NCBI GenBank assembly: GCA_003476595.1
Contig: DMTU01000255.1
Span: forward strand, 313-25,756
From: Acidimicrobiaceae bacterium
GTDB lineage: Bacteria; Actinomycetota; Acidimicrobiia; Acidimicrobiales; Salinilacustritrichaceae
Direction of reading: 5' to 3'
Length of the DNA: 25,444 nt
Positions 8,870-19,070 of this stretch are shown in pieces. Positions within the stretch are counted from its first letter, which is position 1. Each line of letters begins with the position of its first letter. Under the pieces are notes generated by a model. The model searched no databases. It had not been told where the DNA came from and worked only from the letters and a program-made list of their open reading frames with translations. The position numbers and the translations under genes are program-made.

Positions 8870-9610
8870 ATGACCGCCCGGACCGCACTGGTGACCGGCG
8901 GGGGCGGGGGCATCGGCGCGGCGATCTGCCGGGGGCTGGCCGACGCCGGCCACCGGGTGGCCGTGGCCGACGTGGCCGTCGAGCGGGCCCGAGAGGTGGC
9001 CGTCGACATCGACGGTGTCGCCGTCGAGCTCGACGTGACCGATCCGGCCTCGGTCACCGCCGCGGTCGCCGGCGCGGCCGAGGCGCTCGGACCGATCGAG
9101 ATCTGCGTGAGCTGCGCCGGCTGGGACGAGCTGCGTCCCTTCCTGGACACCGACGAGGCCTTCCAGGCCAAGATCATCGAGATCAACCTGGCCGGACCGG
9201 TGCGCGTCACCCGGGCCGTCCTGCCCGCCATGGTGGAGCGCTCGTTCGGGCGGATCGTGAACATCGGCTCCGACGCCGGCCGGGTCGGCTCGTCGCTCGA
9301 GTCGGTGTACTCCGGCGCCAAGGGTGGCGTCATCGCCTTCACCAAGACCATCGCCCGCGAGTTCGCCCGCCACGGCATCACGGCCAACACCGTCTGCCCC
9401 GGCCCGACGGACACCCCGCTGCTCGACGCCATCACCGAGGCCAGCGCCGATGCCGAGCGGGTGATCGCCGGGATGACGAAGGCCGTGCCCATGCGCCGCC
9501 TCGGCCAGCCCGACGACGTGGCCCCGGCCGTGGTGTTCCTCGCCTCCGACGCCGCCGGCTTCATCACCGGCCAGACCCTGTCGGTGAGTGGCGGGCTCAC
9601 CATGGCATGA
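8870..9610 (+). CDS. Short-chain dehydrogenase/reductase, BadH-like
   Basis: A 246-residue classical SDR. The coenzyme loop is TGGGGGIG at residues 9-16, catalytic Ser lies in NIGSDAGRVG, and the catalytic pair is Y147/K151 in YSGAK. The usual NNAG motif reads SCAG here, which is tolerated in some members. The late motif CPGPTDTPLL and the overall pattern resemble BadH, the 2-hydroxycyclohexanecarboxyl-CoA dehydrogenase of alicyclic acid degradation, and more distantly 3-oxoacyl-ACP reductases. It may oxidise a beta-hydroxyacyl-CoA in the pathway that starts with the neighbouring ligase. The gene begins 42 bases after BVMO 2; ATG 8870 has only a weak ribosome site. SDR assignment firm, BadH-type role tentative. 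Confidence 0.85.
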   Translation: MTARTALVTGGGGGIGAAICRGLADAGHRVAVADVAVERAREVAVDIDGVAVELDVTDPASVTAAVAGAAEALGPIEICVSCAGWDELRPFLDTDEAFQAKIIEINLAGPVRVTRAVLPAMVERSFGRIVNIGSDAGRVGSSLESVYSGAKGGVIAFTKTIAREFARHGITANTVCPGPTDTPLLDAITEASADAERVIAGMTKAVPMRRLGQPDDVAPAVVFLASDAAGFITGQTLSVSGGLTMA

Positions 9611-9684
9611 ACCGCTCGCAATGGATGTGACAATCAGATACTCTCGTTTCACCGTCTCACCACTGCGAACGAGGGGAAACCACG
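9611..9684 (+). promoter_or_regulatory. AT-richer gap with possible internal promoter
   Basis: This 74-base gap between two SDR genes is visibly richer in A and T than its surroundings. It holds GATACT (9637-9642), a possible -10 without a convincing -35, and GTTTCACCGTCTC (9646-9658), which resembles the GTTGTACCGT element found near 23429 and 25250. It ends in the ribosome site GAGGGGAAA before ATG 9685. Confidence 0.35.
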
Positions 9685-10545
9685 ATGAAGACCTTCCAGG
9701 GCCGCGTCGGCGCCATCACCGGAGCCGGGTCCGGCATCGGCCGGGCCGTGGCCACCGAGCTGGCCCGCCGCGGGGCCGAGGTCGCCCTGTGCGACGTTGA
9801 CGACGCCGGCCTCGCCGAGACCGCCGACCGCATCCAGGCCATGGGCACCCGCGTGTCCACCCAGCGCGTCGACGTGGCCGACCGCCAGGCGGTGGAGGAG
9901 TGGGCCGACAAGGTGGCGGCCGACCACGGCAAGGTCAACCTGATCATCAACAACGCCGGAGTCGCCCTCGGCGCCAACGTGGAGACGATGTCGTACGAGG
10001 ACCTCGAGTGGCTGATGGGCGTCAACTTCTGGGGCGTCGTCCACGGGACCAAGGCGTTCCTGCCCCACCTGCGCGCCGCAGGCGAGGGTCACATCGTCAA
10101 CATCTCCAGCGTGTTCGGGATGATGGGGATCCCGTCGCAGTCGGCGTACAACGCGGCGAAGTTCGCGGTGCGCGGCTTCACCGAAGCGCTCCGGATCGAG
10201 CTCGATGCCGACGGTGGCAAGGTCTCGTGCACCACCATCCACCCGGGCGGCATCAAGACCAACATCGCCCGCAACGGCCGCTTCGACGACGCCACCATGT
10301 CCGGGATGGGCATGTCCGATCTGGTCCAGGACCCCGACAAGGTGCTCGAGATGACCGAGCGGGCGTTCCGCACGACCCCGGAGAAGGCGGCCCAGGTCAT
10401 CCTCGACGCCGTCCAGGCCGACAAGCGCCGGGCGTTCATCGGCACCGACGCCCAGCTGTTCAAGTTCATGGCCATGCTGCCCCCAGGCGTGTACCAGAAC
10501 GCCATCCGGCTCGGGTCCCGCCTGGGCGCCCGCTTCGCCCGCTGA
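9685..10545 (+). CDS. Short-chain dehydrogenase/reductase with C-terminal extension
   Basis: A 286-residue classical SDR. Motifs: TGAGSGIG near residue 14, acidic CDVDD after the second strand (suggesting NAD preference, an inference), NNAG, catalytic Ser in NISSVFG and Y155/K159 in YNAAK. It is about 30-40 residues longer than a minimal SDR; the extra C-terminal part (after TTPEKAAQVILDAV) is seen in many actinobacterial SDRs of lipid and steroid metabolism. The start is ATG 9685 with a clear GAGGGGAAA site. The 353-residue putative diiron protein begins 24 bases downstream with its own strong ribosome site, so the two are probably co-expressed. Substrate unknown; an alcohol or ketone in the same pathway is likely. 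Confidence 0.87.
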   Translation: MKTFQGRVGAITGAGSGIGRAVATELARRGAEVALCDVDDAGLAETADRIQAMGTRVSTQRVDVADRQAVEEWADKVAADHGKVNLIINNAGVALGANVETMSYEDLEWLMGVNFWGVVHGTKAFLPHLRAAGEGHIVNISSVFGMMGIPSQSAYNAAKFAVRGFTEALRIELDADGGKVSCTTIHPGGIKTNIARNGRFDDATMSGMGMSDLVQDPDKVLEMTERAFRTTPEKAAQVILDAVQADKRRAFIGTDAQLFKFMAMLPPGVYQNAIRLGSRLGARFAR

Positions 10546-10569
10546 CACCCCCGTCGACGAGGAGTACCC

Positions 10570-11631
10570 ATGACTCACACGCTCGAGTTCAGCGCCGAGG
10601 AGCTGCTGGCCACCGACGACATCGAGGAGCCGCTGCTGGCCGGCGGTGTCCGCTGCCACGGTGGGTTCCTCCACGACGGCACCTACGTCTCGCCGCGCAC
10701 CAAGTTCCGCCGGCCGGCGCTCACGGCATGGCAGGACCAGCACCGCAAGGACTTCGGCACCGAGATCCTGCACGCGCCGGTCGAGACCTGGCCGGGCAAC
10801 TACCCGAGCGTCGAGCAGGCCCGGCTGCTGCTGCGCCACGGGGTGCGGGAGCCGATCATCGCCAACCTCACCCGGATCGGCACGGTGGAGGGCTTCGGTG
10901 CGATGATCCGCTTCCTCGCCCCTCCAGACATGCAACGGTTCTTCGACGACGACATCCGTGGCACGGCGTTGGACCACCTCTCGAAGGGCTTGGTCGAGGC
11001 ACACGCGCGGGACGAGGCCGGCCACGGCGACGAAGCCGGCCACGACCGTATGTGGTACGCCGTGCGTGACATCGCCTTCGAGAACCCGGTCACCCAGGAC
11101 GAGACCGAGCTGATGATGCAGCGCATGGGAATCGCCTTCGGCGCCAGCCCCGATCCCGACGGTGCCCGGCAGCGGTTCCTGGGCAAGCGCGCCTTCGAGG
11201 ATCTCGACGTCGGGCTCGAGCTGCTGATCTCCACCATGCTCCGGGTCCTGTTCGTGGAGATCAAGGCCTTCCACGTCTTCGCCTGGGCCGAGGAGCTGCT
11301 GTCCGATCCTGACCTGGTGGCCGGCGACGGCGAGGCGACCCGCCTGGTCTCCTTCATCCGGGCCGATGAGACCCCGCATGTGGAGTACCTGCGCACCGCG
11401 CTCACCGAGATGCGCGATCGCACGTTCGTGGGCGAGTCCGGGAAGCACTACCCGGGTGCCGACATCATCGGGCCGATGTGGGATGCGTCCCTGGCCGAGT
11501 CGCTGGGGCTGCTGGAGGACCAGAACCGGGCGGCCACCGTCGCCGAGCTGGAGCTGGCCGTGTCGTCCCGGCCCCACGGCGCCGACCTGCTCGCCGAGTT
11601 CCACAGCCTGGCCGAACCGCCGGCGGACTGA
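10570..11631 (+). CDS. Unknown protein with ferritin-like diiron ligand pattern
   Basis: 353 residues that I cannot assign to a named family. Seen in the sequence: a predicted mostly helical protein with two ExxH motifs, E149-A-G-H152 (repeated at once as E155-A-G-H158) and E267-T-P-H270. Helical segments around E107 (TVEGFGAMIRFL) and E230 (LFVEIKAFHVF) each offer a further Glu. The order Glu, ExxH, Glu, ExxH is the signature of four-helix carboxylate-bridged diiron proteins such as desaturases, R2-like oxidases and N-oxygenases. Which Glu residues in helices 1 and 3 bind metal is my inference. It has no signal peptide or membrane segment. The start is ATG 10570, with GAGGAG six bases upstream. 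It sits behind an SDR in the ligase/BVMO operon, suggesting an oxygenase or oxidase step on the same substrate. A structural role without iron cannot be excluded. Confidence 0.8.
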   Translation: MTHTLEFSAEELLATDDIEEPLLAGGVRCHGGFLHDGTYVSPRTKFRRPALTAWQDQHRKDFGTEILHAPVETWPGNYPSVEQARLLLRHGVREPIIANLTRIGTVEGFGAMIRFLAPPDMQRFFDDDIRGTALDHLSKGLVEAHARDEAGHGDEAGHDRMWYAVRDIAFENPVTQDETELMMQRMGIAFGASPDPDGARQRFLGKRAFEDLDVGLELLISTMLRVLFVEIKAFHVFAWAEELLSDPDLVAGDGEATRLVSFIRADETPHVEYLRTALTEMRDRTFVGESGKHYPGADIIGPMWDASLAESLGLLEDQNRAATVAELELAVSSRPHGADLLAEFHSLAEPPAD

Positions 11632-11642
11632 TCTTCGGGCGC

Positions 11643-11659
11643 GGACCCGGACCGGGTCC
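11643..11659. terminator. Candidate bidirectional terminator hairpin
   Basis: GGACCCGG and CCGGGTCC are exact complements around a single A, able to fold as a 6-bp stem with a 5-base loop. It lies in the 50-base gap between two convergent genes (the putative diiron protein and BVMO 3). No T-run follows, as is common for high-GC actinobacteria, so this is a position-based call. Confidence 0.4.
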
Positions 11660-11681
11660 CGTCACCTCTGCGGCGGCAACC

Positions 11682-14446
<2,765 letters not shown>

Positions 14447-14480
14447 CTGCTCGCTCCTGTCCCCTTGTTGCTGGCCAGCG

Positions 14481-14486
14481 ACAGTA
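14481..14486 (-). promoter_or_regulatory. Possible -10 box before the acyl-CoA dehydrogenase
   Basis: On the minus strand this reads TACTGT, 34 bases before ATG 14446. It fits the TANNNT pattern seen at other gene starts here, but the -35 region is poor. It would be an internal promoter in the 95-base gap (14447-14541) behind the ACT-GAF-GNAT gene. Confidence 0.3.
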
Positions 14487-14541
14487 GCGGTGCGCGACAC
14501 GCGACGGGAATCGTCTCGCCGCCGGTGCGGGTGCCGGACGG

Positions 14542-15747
14542 TCAGGGCGAGGACACCGGCCGCAGCCCGCTCCACGGCGCGGGTGCCGGGGCGCCACCGT
14601 CGCGCCGCTCGGTCCGGGGCACCGGGAAGGTGAGGTGGCGGAGGCCGTCGTCGAGGGTGGCCGTGGCGTCGTAGCCGCAGCGCACCACCAGCTGCGGGAA
14701 TGCGATGTTGTCGGCGAGGCACACGGCGGACAGCGCGCCGACGTCGCGGACCGCAGCGACGTGCACACACCTGCGCAGGAGCGCGGCGCCGATGCCCCGC
14801 CGCTGGTGGGCGTCCTCCACCAGCACGGCAACCTCGCCGGTGCCGTCACCCGGCAGGTCGAGGTGGGCGACCCCGACCAGCTCGGAGCCGACGGCGGCGA
14901 CGAGCCCGACCCGCCGGCGCCCGTCGACGTCCATGAGCAGGCGCAGCAGCGACGGAGGGATGGCCCGCATCCCCGAGAAGTACCGGCGCTGTCTCGTGAG
15001 CGGACTGCACCGGGCATGCATCCGCACGTAGGCGAGCTCGTCCTCGGCCCGCAGCACGCGCAGGTCGACCTCGCCACCGTCGCGCAGCACGACCCGCTCG
15101 CCGGTCGGGGCGCCGAGATCGGGGTCGGGGCTCGCCACGGCCGCCCCGATGCTCATGACGGCCCGGAGCCGGGCCGTCTCGGTGAAGGAGAACCGGGGCG
15201 AGCGGCGAACGGCGACGCCGATGTGGGCCCGTCCGCCGAGCGCCATCGGTGCGGCCAGCACCCAGGCGCCGTCGGGCCCCGCCGGCAACGACTTCACCGG
15301 TTCGCGTCCCAGCACGGCGCGGCCCTCGGCCAGCGCCCTCGCTCCGACGCCGGCGAGCGGCAGTCCCTCGATCGCCGGCCGGACGTAGGCGAGCTCCACG
15401 GGGACGACCTGGGCGATGGCTGCGGCCAGCACCTCGACGCTGGCCTGCGCTCTCATGACACCTCCGGCCGCCTCGACGGCCTGCGTCACCGGATCCACCA
15501 GCTCGTGGGCGTCGGCCCGGCGCAGGTCCACGAGCTCGGCGTCGAGTGGGGCGAGTCGCTCCTGGATGGCGGCGGCGTCGAGGTACCCGTCGACCGCGAT
15601 GACCAGATCGTCGGCGACGCGGGATGCACCGGTGGCATGCACGTCGAGGGAGACGATGTTGGCGCCGACGCCACCGAGGGCCCCGGCGATCGCGGCGAGC
15701 TGGCCGGGTGTGTCGTCGGCTTCGATCCTGGCTCTCCACAGTTCCAT
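14542..15747 (-). CDS. ACT-GAF-GNAT multidomain acetyltransferase
   Basis: A 401-residue protein with three modules. Residues about 3-76 form an ACT-type ligand-binding domain (DDTPGQLAAIAGALGGVGAN pattern). About 82-215 look like a GAF domain, ending in a WVLAAPM strand and an RLRAVMSIGAAV helix. About 225-385 form a GNAT domain with the acetyl-CoA loop Q315-RRGIGA and preceding VAVLVED strand. ACT-GNAT lysine acetyltransferases are known in actinomycetes, where amino acids tune acetylation of acyl-CoA synthetases; the middle GAF-like domain is my reading. It probably senses a small molecule and acetylates a protein. It lies between hydrolase and acyl-CoA dehydrogenase genes of one run. Start chosen at ATG 15747, where the ACT strand begins and a GAGG site is near; ATG 15777 would add 10 residues. 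Confidence 0.8.
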   Translation of the reverse strand: MELWRARIEADDTPGQLAAIAGALGGVGANIVSLDVHATGASRVADDLVIAVDGYLDAAAIQERLAPLDAELVDLRRADAHELVDPVTQAVEAAGGVMRAQASVEVLAAAIAQVVPVELAYVRPAIEGLPLAGVGARALAEGRAVLGREPVKSLPAGPDGAWVLAAPMALGGRAHIGVAVRRSPRFSFTETARLRAVMSIGAAVASPDPDLGAPTGERVVLRDGGEVDLRVLRAEDELAYVRMHARCSPLTRQRRYFSGMRAIPPSLLRLLMDVDGRRRVGLVAAVGSELVGVAHLDLPGDGTGEVAVLVEDAHQRRGIGAALLRRCVHVAAVRDVGALSAVCLADNIAFPQLVVRCGYDATATLDDGLRHLTFPVPRTERRDGGAPAPAPWSGLRPVSSP

Positions 15748-15808
15748 GGCGCCAGCCTCGCCGCCGCGCCGTGTCATCGGATCGACGGCCGCGTGAGGTC
15801 TGCGTGAA

Positions 15809-15820
15809 CTCCGCGCGGAG
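15809..15820. other. 12-base perfect palindrome upstream of the acetyltransferase gene
   Basis: CTCCGCGCGGAG reads the same on both strands. It lies in the 87-base gap (15748-15834) between the end of an alpha/beta hydrolase gene and the acetyltransferase start. It could be an operator or part of a stem; GC content makes chance palindromes fairly common. Confidence 0.3.
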
Positions 15821-15834
15821 CGAGCCGCGGCGCC

Positions 15835-16722
15835 TCAGCTCCGGACCGGTACGGAGTGCTCCCAGTCGGCGAGCAGGGCCCGCAGCGCGGCGATGAGCGC
15901 CAGGGGCTGGTCGAGGGGCACGTGGTGGTGGGCCTGGGGGATCTCGACGAAGGGAGCGGTGCGCCCGAGCACCTCGGACATGTGGTCGGTGACGTCGGGG
16001 GTGACGATGGCGCTGAACTGGCCGTGCAACACGGCGACGCGGGTCTTCACCATGGCCAGGTACTCGTGCAGCTCGTGGGCGGCGAACCGTTCGAAGACGG
16101 CCCGGTCGAACTTCCACGTCCAGCCGTTCGGGGTCTCGCGCAGGGAGTGCCGAGCGATGTGATCCACGATGTAGCGGTTCTCGCACGGCTGCGGGGGCAC
16201 CAGGTGGAAGTGCTCCATGGCCTCCTCGAGGCTGGGGTAGGTCTTCGGGTTCGAGAAGGCACGGCCGCGGTTGGCCTCCTCGGTCTCGGGATCGGGACGT
16301 CGCACCGGCGAATCGATGATGATCGTGCCGGCGATGTCGTCGCCGTGGATGGCGGCGGCGACCATGGTCACGAAGCCCCCCATGCTGTGACCCACCGTGA
16401 TGGGCCGATCCATCCCGAGGGCGTCGGCCACGCCCAGGACCTCGGCCGCCCACTGCTCCATGTCGTAGCGCTCACGGTGGCCGCTGTCTCCGTGGCCGCT
16501 GAGGTCGAGCGCGGCGACGTGGTACTGGTGCGTCAGCTGTGGGGCGATGAAGCTCCACCACCGGGCGTGGGCCGCGCCCCCGTGGACGAGGACGAGGCCG
16601 GGCTTGGCCGTGTCACCCCAGGACAGGGCGTGGATGGCGCAGCCGTCGACCTCGACGTGCGTCGTCAGGGGATCGGTCGCGACGGCACTGGTGAACCAGG
16701 CCGGGGGATGGGTGGCGGCCAT
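15835..16722 (-). CDS. Alpha/beta hydrolase 2
   Basis: A 295-residue alpha/beta-hydrolase-fold enzyme. Oxyanion strand LVLVHGGAAHARWW, nucleophile elbow GHS113MGG, and a late His cluster (AHHHVPLDQP) that provides the catalytic His; the Asp is probably in the LHGQFSAIVTPD region. The family cleaves esters, lactones, epoxides or C-C bonds of ring-cleavage products in the cytoplasm. Next to BVMO 3 it is a natural candidate to open the ester or lactone made by that enzyme, but the fold alone does not fix the reaction. Start uncertain: ATG 16722 (used here) or ATG 16734, neither with a clear ribosome site. The upstream hydrolase gene ends about 50 bases before it, in the same direction. Confidence 0.85.
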   Translation of the reverse strand: MAATHPPAWFTSAVATDPLTTHVEVDGCAIHALSWGDTAKPGLVLVHGGAAHARWWSFIAPQLTHQYHVAALDLSGHGDSGHRERYDMEQWAAEVLGVADALGMDRPITVGHSMGGFVTMVAAAIHGDDIAGTIIIDSPVRRPDPETEEANRGRAFSNPKTYPSLEEAMEHFHLVPPQPCENRYIVDHIARHSLRETPNGWTWKFDRAVFERFAAHELHEYLAMVKTRVAVLHGQFSAIVTPDVTDHMSEVLGRTAPFVEIPQAHHHVPLDQPLALIAALRALLADWEHSVPVRS

Positions 16723-16771
16723 GGCCGGCACCATAGGGAACGCCGCCGCCGGCCGCGAAGCGGGCGCCGGG

Positions 16772-17647
16772 TTACCGGTCCGTGCCGATCGCGTACTGCT
16801 CGATGAGCTCCACGCCGCGGGCGGTGTCCTCGTGGAGCACGAAGTGGCCACCCGGGACGGTGACCAGCTCGGCGCCGGCGCGCGTCGCCTGCTCGGCGAA
16901 GACGTCGGGCAGGAACGTGTCCGAGCCGGCGACGATGGTGGTCGGCGCGGCGAGCCGGGCGAGGTGGTCCCACGCCGCAGCTGCGCCGTCGGGTCCCGTG
17001 GACACCTCGAACACCATGGCCTCCACCTCGGGACGGCAGGCCAGGCGCACGCCGTCGCCGTCATCGACCGTCCCCCAACGGGCGTAGGCCTCGAGCGCTT
17101 CGGGTGCGAGCTGCGACAACGGTGGGCGGTCGCGGTAGGCATCGACCAGTGCCGCCCGGTCGGGGAACCGGTCCCGCCGGCGCCGGGCACCGGCCGCCAT
17201 CGGGTTCTCCGCGCCGCCCGGCGCCCACTCGTCGGAGATCGGGAACGCCACCGGCTCGGCCAGCAGCAGCCGTGACCACCTTCCCGGGTCCAGCCGGTCG
17301 ACGAGCACGGCCACCGCTCCGCCCAGGGATCCGCCGACGCCGACGACCCCGTGCAGGCCGAGTGCGTCGAGCACCGTCACCACGTCGGTCGCCAGGTGCT
17401 CGAACGCGTAGTCGTGGGCATCGGTCGGCGCGCTCGACGCCCCGTGGCCACGTAGGTCCACGGCGATCGGCCGGGCGACCCGGTGGAGCCGTTCGGCGAC
17501 CGGCTCGTACAGGCCGGCGCAGAAACCGTTCGGATGCAGCAGCACCACCGCCGGTCCCGGCCCGCCCCAGTCCATGACCCGGAGCCGGACTCCCGCTGCG
17601 ACATCGATGTCGACCAGATCGGGTCCGTCGCGGCGATGGCTCGGCAT
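16772..17647 (-). CDS. Alpha/beta hydrolase 1
   Basis: A 291-residue alpha/beta hydrolase, first gene of the minus-strand run. Strand and oxyanion region AVVLLHPNGFCAG, then DLRGHGASSAP, nucleophile elbow GGS107LGG and C-terminal GGHFVLHED with the catalytic His. It is only loosely similar to hydrolase 2, so is not a recent tandem copy. Possible reactions are ester, lactone or haloalkane/epoxide hydrolysis; DLRGHG and the elbow sequence do not decide between them. The start is ATG 17647. The minus-strand hexamer TAGGCT lies only six bases before this ATG, which fits a leaderless transcript starting at the ATG. The gene is divergent from the Liv-type transporter operon. Confidence 0.87.
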   Translation of the reverse strand: MPSHRRDGPDLVDIDVAAGVRLRVMDWGGPGPAVVLLHPNGFCAGLYEPVAERLHRVARPIAVDLRGHGASSAPTDAHDYAFEHLATDVVTVLDALGLHGVVGVGGSLGGAVAVLVDRLDPGRWSRLLLAEPVAFPISDEWAPGGAENPMAAGARRRRDRFPDRAALVDAYRDRPPLSQLAPEALEAYARWGTVDDGDGVRLACRPEVEAMVFEVSTGPDGAAAAWDHLARLAAPTTIVAGSDTFLPDVFAEQATRAGAELVTVPGGHFVLHEDTARGVELIEQYAIGTDR

Positions 17648-17653
17648 CGCCCG

Positions 17654-17659
17654 AGCCTA
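17654..17659 (-). promoter_or_regulatory. Candidate -10 box for a leaderless catabolic transcript
   Basis: On the minus strand the hexamer is TAGGCT, six bases before ATG 17647, so transcription would start at or next to the start codon. No ribosome site is visible before this ATG, which supports a leaderless start. The -35 region is not convincing. Confidence 0.4.
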
Positions 17660-17704
17660 TGGAGGGGCATCGCGGTCGGTGCGCGGCGCGGGGCGTGGAA
17701 CGTC

Positions 17705-17729
17705 TACGGTCTCATGCGTCACCGGACGC
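17705..17729 (+). promoter_or_regulatory. Candidate -10 box and leader hairpin of the transporter operon
   Basis: TACGGT (17705-17710) fits the TANNNT pattern and would place the start of transcription near 17717. It is followed by GCGTC (17716-17720), loop ACCG, GACGC (17725-17729), a 5-bp hairpin between promoter and ribosome site (AAGGGGG, 17744-17750). Both calls rest on pattern only. Confidence 0.35.
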
Positions 17730-17751
17730 GGGTCCGGGAACCGAAGGGGGA

Positions 17752-19047
17752 ATGGTGACGTCGACGAGGCGATGGGTGAGCGTCCTGCTCGCCGCAGCAC
17801 TGCTGATCGGTGCCTGTGGTGCCGAGGACGAGTCCACGGCAACAGACGAAGGCGCCGCGGTCGATGGCGGGGCCGAAGAGCCGGCGCCTCCGGAGGAGGC
17901 GCTCCCAGAGGAGGAGGCCGAGATCGAGGACAGCACCGCCGGTGTCACCGACTCCACCATCAGCATCGGCGTCCACGCCCCCGAGACGATCGGCGGGATC
18001 GACATCGGAGACCTCCTCGGGCTCGGGGACATGACCCAGCTCTACTGGGACACGGTGAACGAGGCGGGCGGGATCCACGGTCGCACCGTGGAGGTGACCC
18101 TGGGCGATGACGGCTACGACGCCAACGCGGCCCAGCAGGCGTGCCGCGACCTGATCGCCAAGGATCTGTTCTTCGTCTCCGGCACCTCGGGCGCCGACCA
18201 GATCATCACGTGCGCCAACCTGGCCACCGAGGTCCAGATGCCGTACCTGAGCCTCGGTGTCGCCGAGGCCGGGCTGGTCGACAGGCCCGGCTACCGGGCG
18301 ATGACGATGACCTACGACGGCATGTCGGAGCTCATGGCCGAGTACGTGCTCGGCGAGCTGGCCGAGCCCGAGACCCCCGTCGCCATGGTCCGCTACAACA
18401 GCCCGAGCTCGGCGGGCGCCCAGGACGCGTTCACCGCCAAGATGGACGAGCTGGGCGGCAACGTGGTGGCCGCCGATGCGGTGGACAAGCAGGGCAACGC
18501 CAACGAGCTCACCGCCGAGTGCGTGAAGCTGGCCAACCTCGGCGTCGAGGTCGTCTTCATGATCCTCGTGCCCACCGTGTCGACCCAGCTCGCCCGCCTG
18601 TGCGCCGAGCAGGGCTTCACCCCCCAGTACGTGACCGTCTCCAACACCCTGTCCTGCGCCTCGGAGCCGCCGATCGGCGTCCCCGAGCTGAACGGCTGCC
18701 AGTCGTTCTCGGCCGTGCGGGTCGACGTCACCGACAGCCCCTTGGCCAAGGAGGCCATGGACGCGTGGGCTGCCGCCTTCCCCGACCGTGAGCCGCCGGA
18801 TGACCTGGTGACGTTCTGGGGCCTGTTCGACATCTACCGCGAGGCCCTCGAACAGATGGGTCCGGAGCCGAGCCGGGTGAAGTTCCTCGAGACGTTGGAC
18901 TCCATGCAGTACGACAACGGCTTGGCCAACCCGATCGACTTCGCCGGGGACAAGATCGGGGCCGACAGCACCATCGTGATCGAAGCAACGGGGGAAGCTC
19001 CCTGGGAGCGCGAGCTCGTCGCGGAGTGGACCTCCAGCTTCGGCTGA
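17752..19047 (+). CDS. Branched-chain-amino-acid-type ABC transporter substrate-binding lipoprotein
   Basis: A 431-residue secreted lipoprotein of the LivJ/LivK (periplasmic-binding type I) group. A signal peptide with RR at 6-7, a hydrophobic core and lipobox IGAC ends at C22, the predicted lipidated Cys. An acidic, Pro/Glu/Ala-rich tether of about 40 residues follows (EEPAPPEEALPEEE), as is usual for surface-anchored binding proteins. The mature domain has ISIGVHAP, GGIHGR and FVSGTSGAD, as in the family. Family members bind branched amino acids, but in actinobacteria also aromatic acids, amides and other ligands, so the ligand is not known here. Start ATG 17752 (GTG 17755 also possible). 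The permease fusion begins 23 bases after its stop, so these are one operon. Confidence 0.88.
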   Translation: MVTSTRRWVSVLLAAALLIGACGAEDESTATDEGAAVDGGAEEPAPPEEALPEEEAEIEDSTAGVTDSTISIGVHAPETIGGIDIGDLLGLGDMTQLYWDTVNEAGGIHGRTVEVTLGDDGYDANAAQQACRDLIAKDLFFVSGTSGADQIITCANLATEVQMPYLSLGVAEAGLVDRPGYRAMTMTYDGMSELMAEYVLGELAEPETPVAMVRYNSPSSAGAQDAFTAKMDELGGNVVAADAVDKQGNANELTAECVKLANLGVEVVFMILVPTVSTQLARLCAEQGFTPQYVTVSNTLSCASEPPIGVPELNGCQSFSAVRVDVTDSPLAKEAMDAWAAAFPDREPPDDLVTFWGLFDIYREALEQMGPEPSRVKFLETLDSMQYDNGLANPIDFAGDKIGADSTIVIEATGEAPWERELVAEWTSSFG

Positions 19048-19070
19048 GCAGCTGATCGGCGGGCGTGGAG

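Noticed and set aside
7019..9652. 877-codon open frame on the minus strand
   Set aside because: Antisense to BVMO 2 and an SDR, which both have complete motifs; the product is low-complexity with no recognisable fold.
9649..11604. 651-codon open frame on the minus strand
   Set aside because: Antisense to an SDR and the diiron-like gene. The plus-strand genes have ribosome sites and motifs; this one has neither.
14447..14770. Upstream extension of the acyl-CoA dehydrogenase
   Set aside because: Arg-rich and overlapping the acetyltransferase coding region in another frame; ATG 14446 has a good ribosome site.
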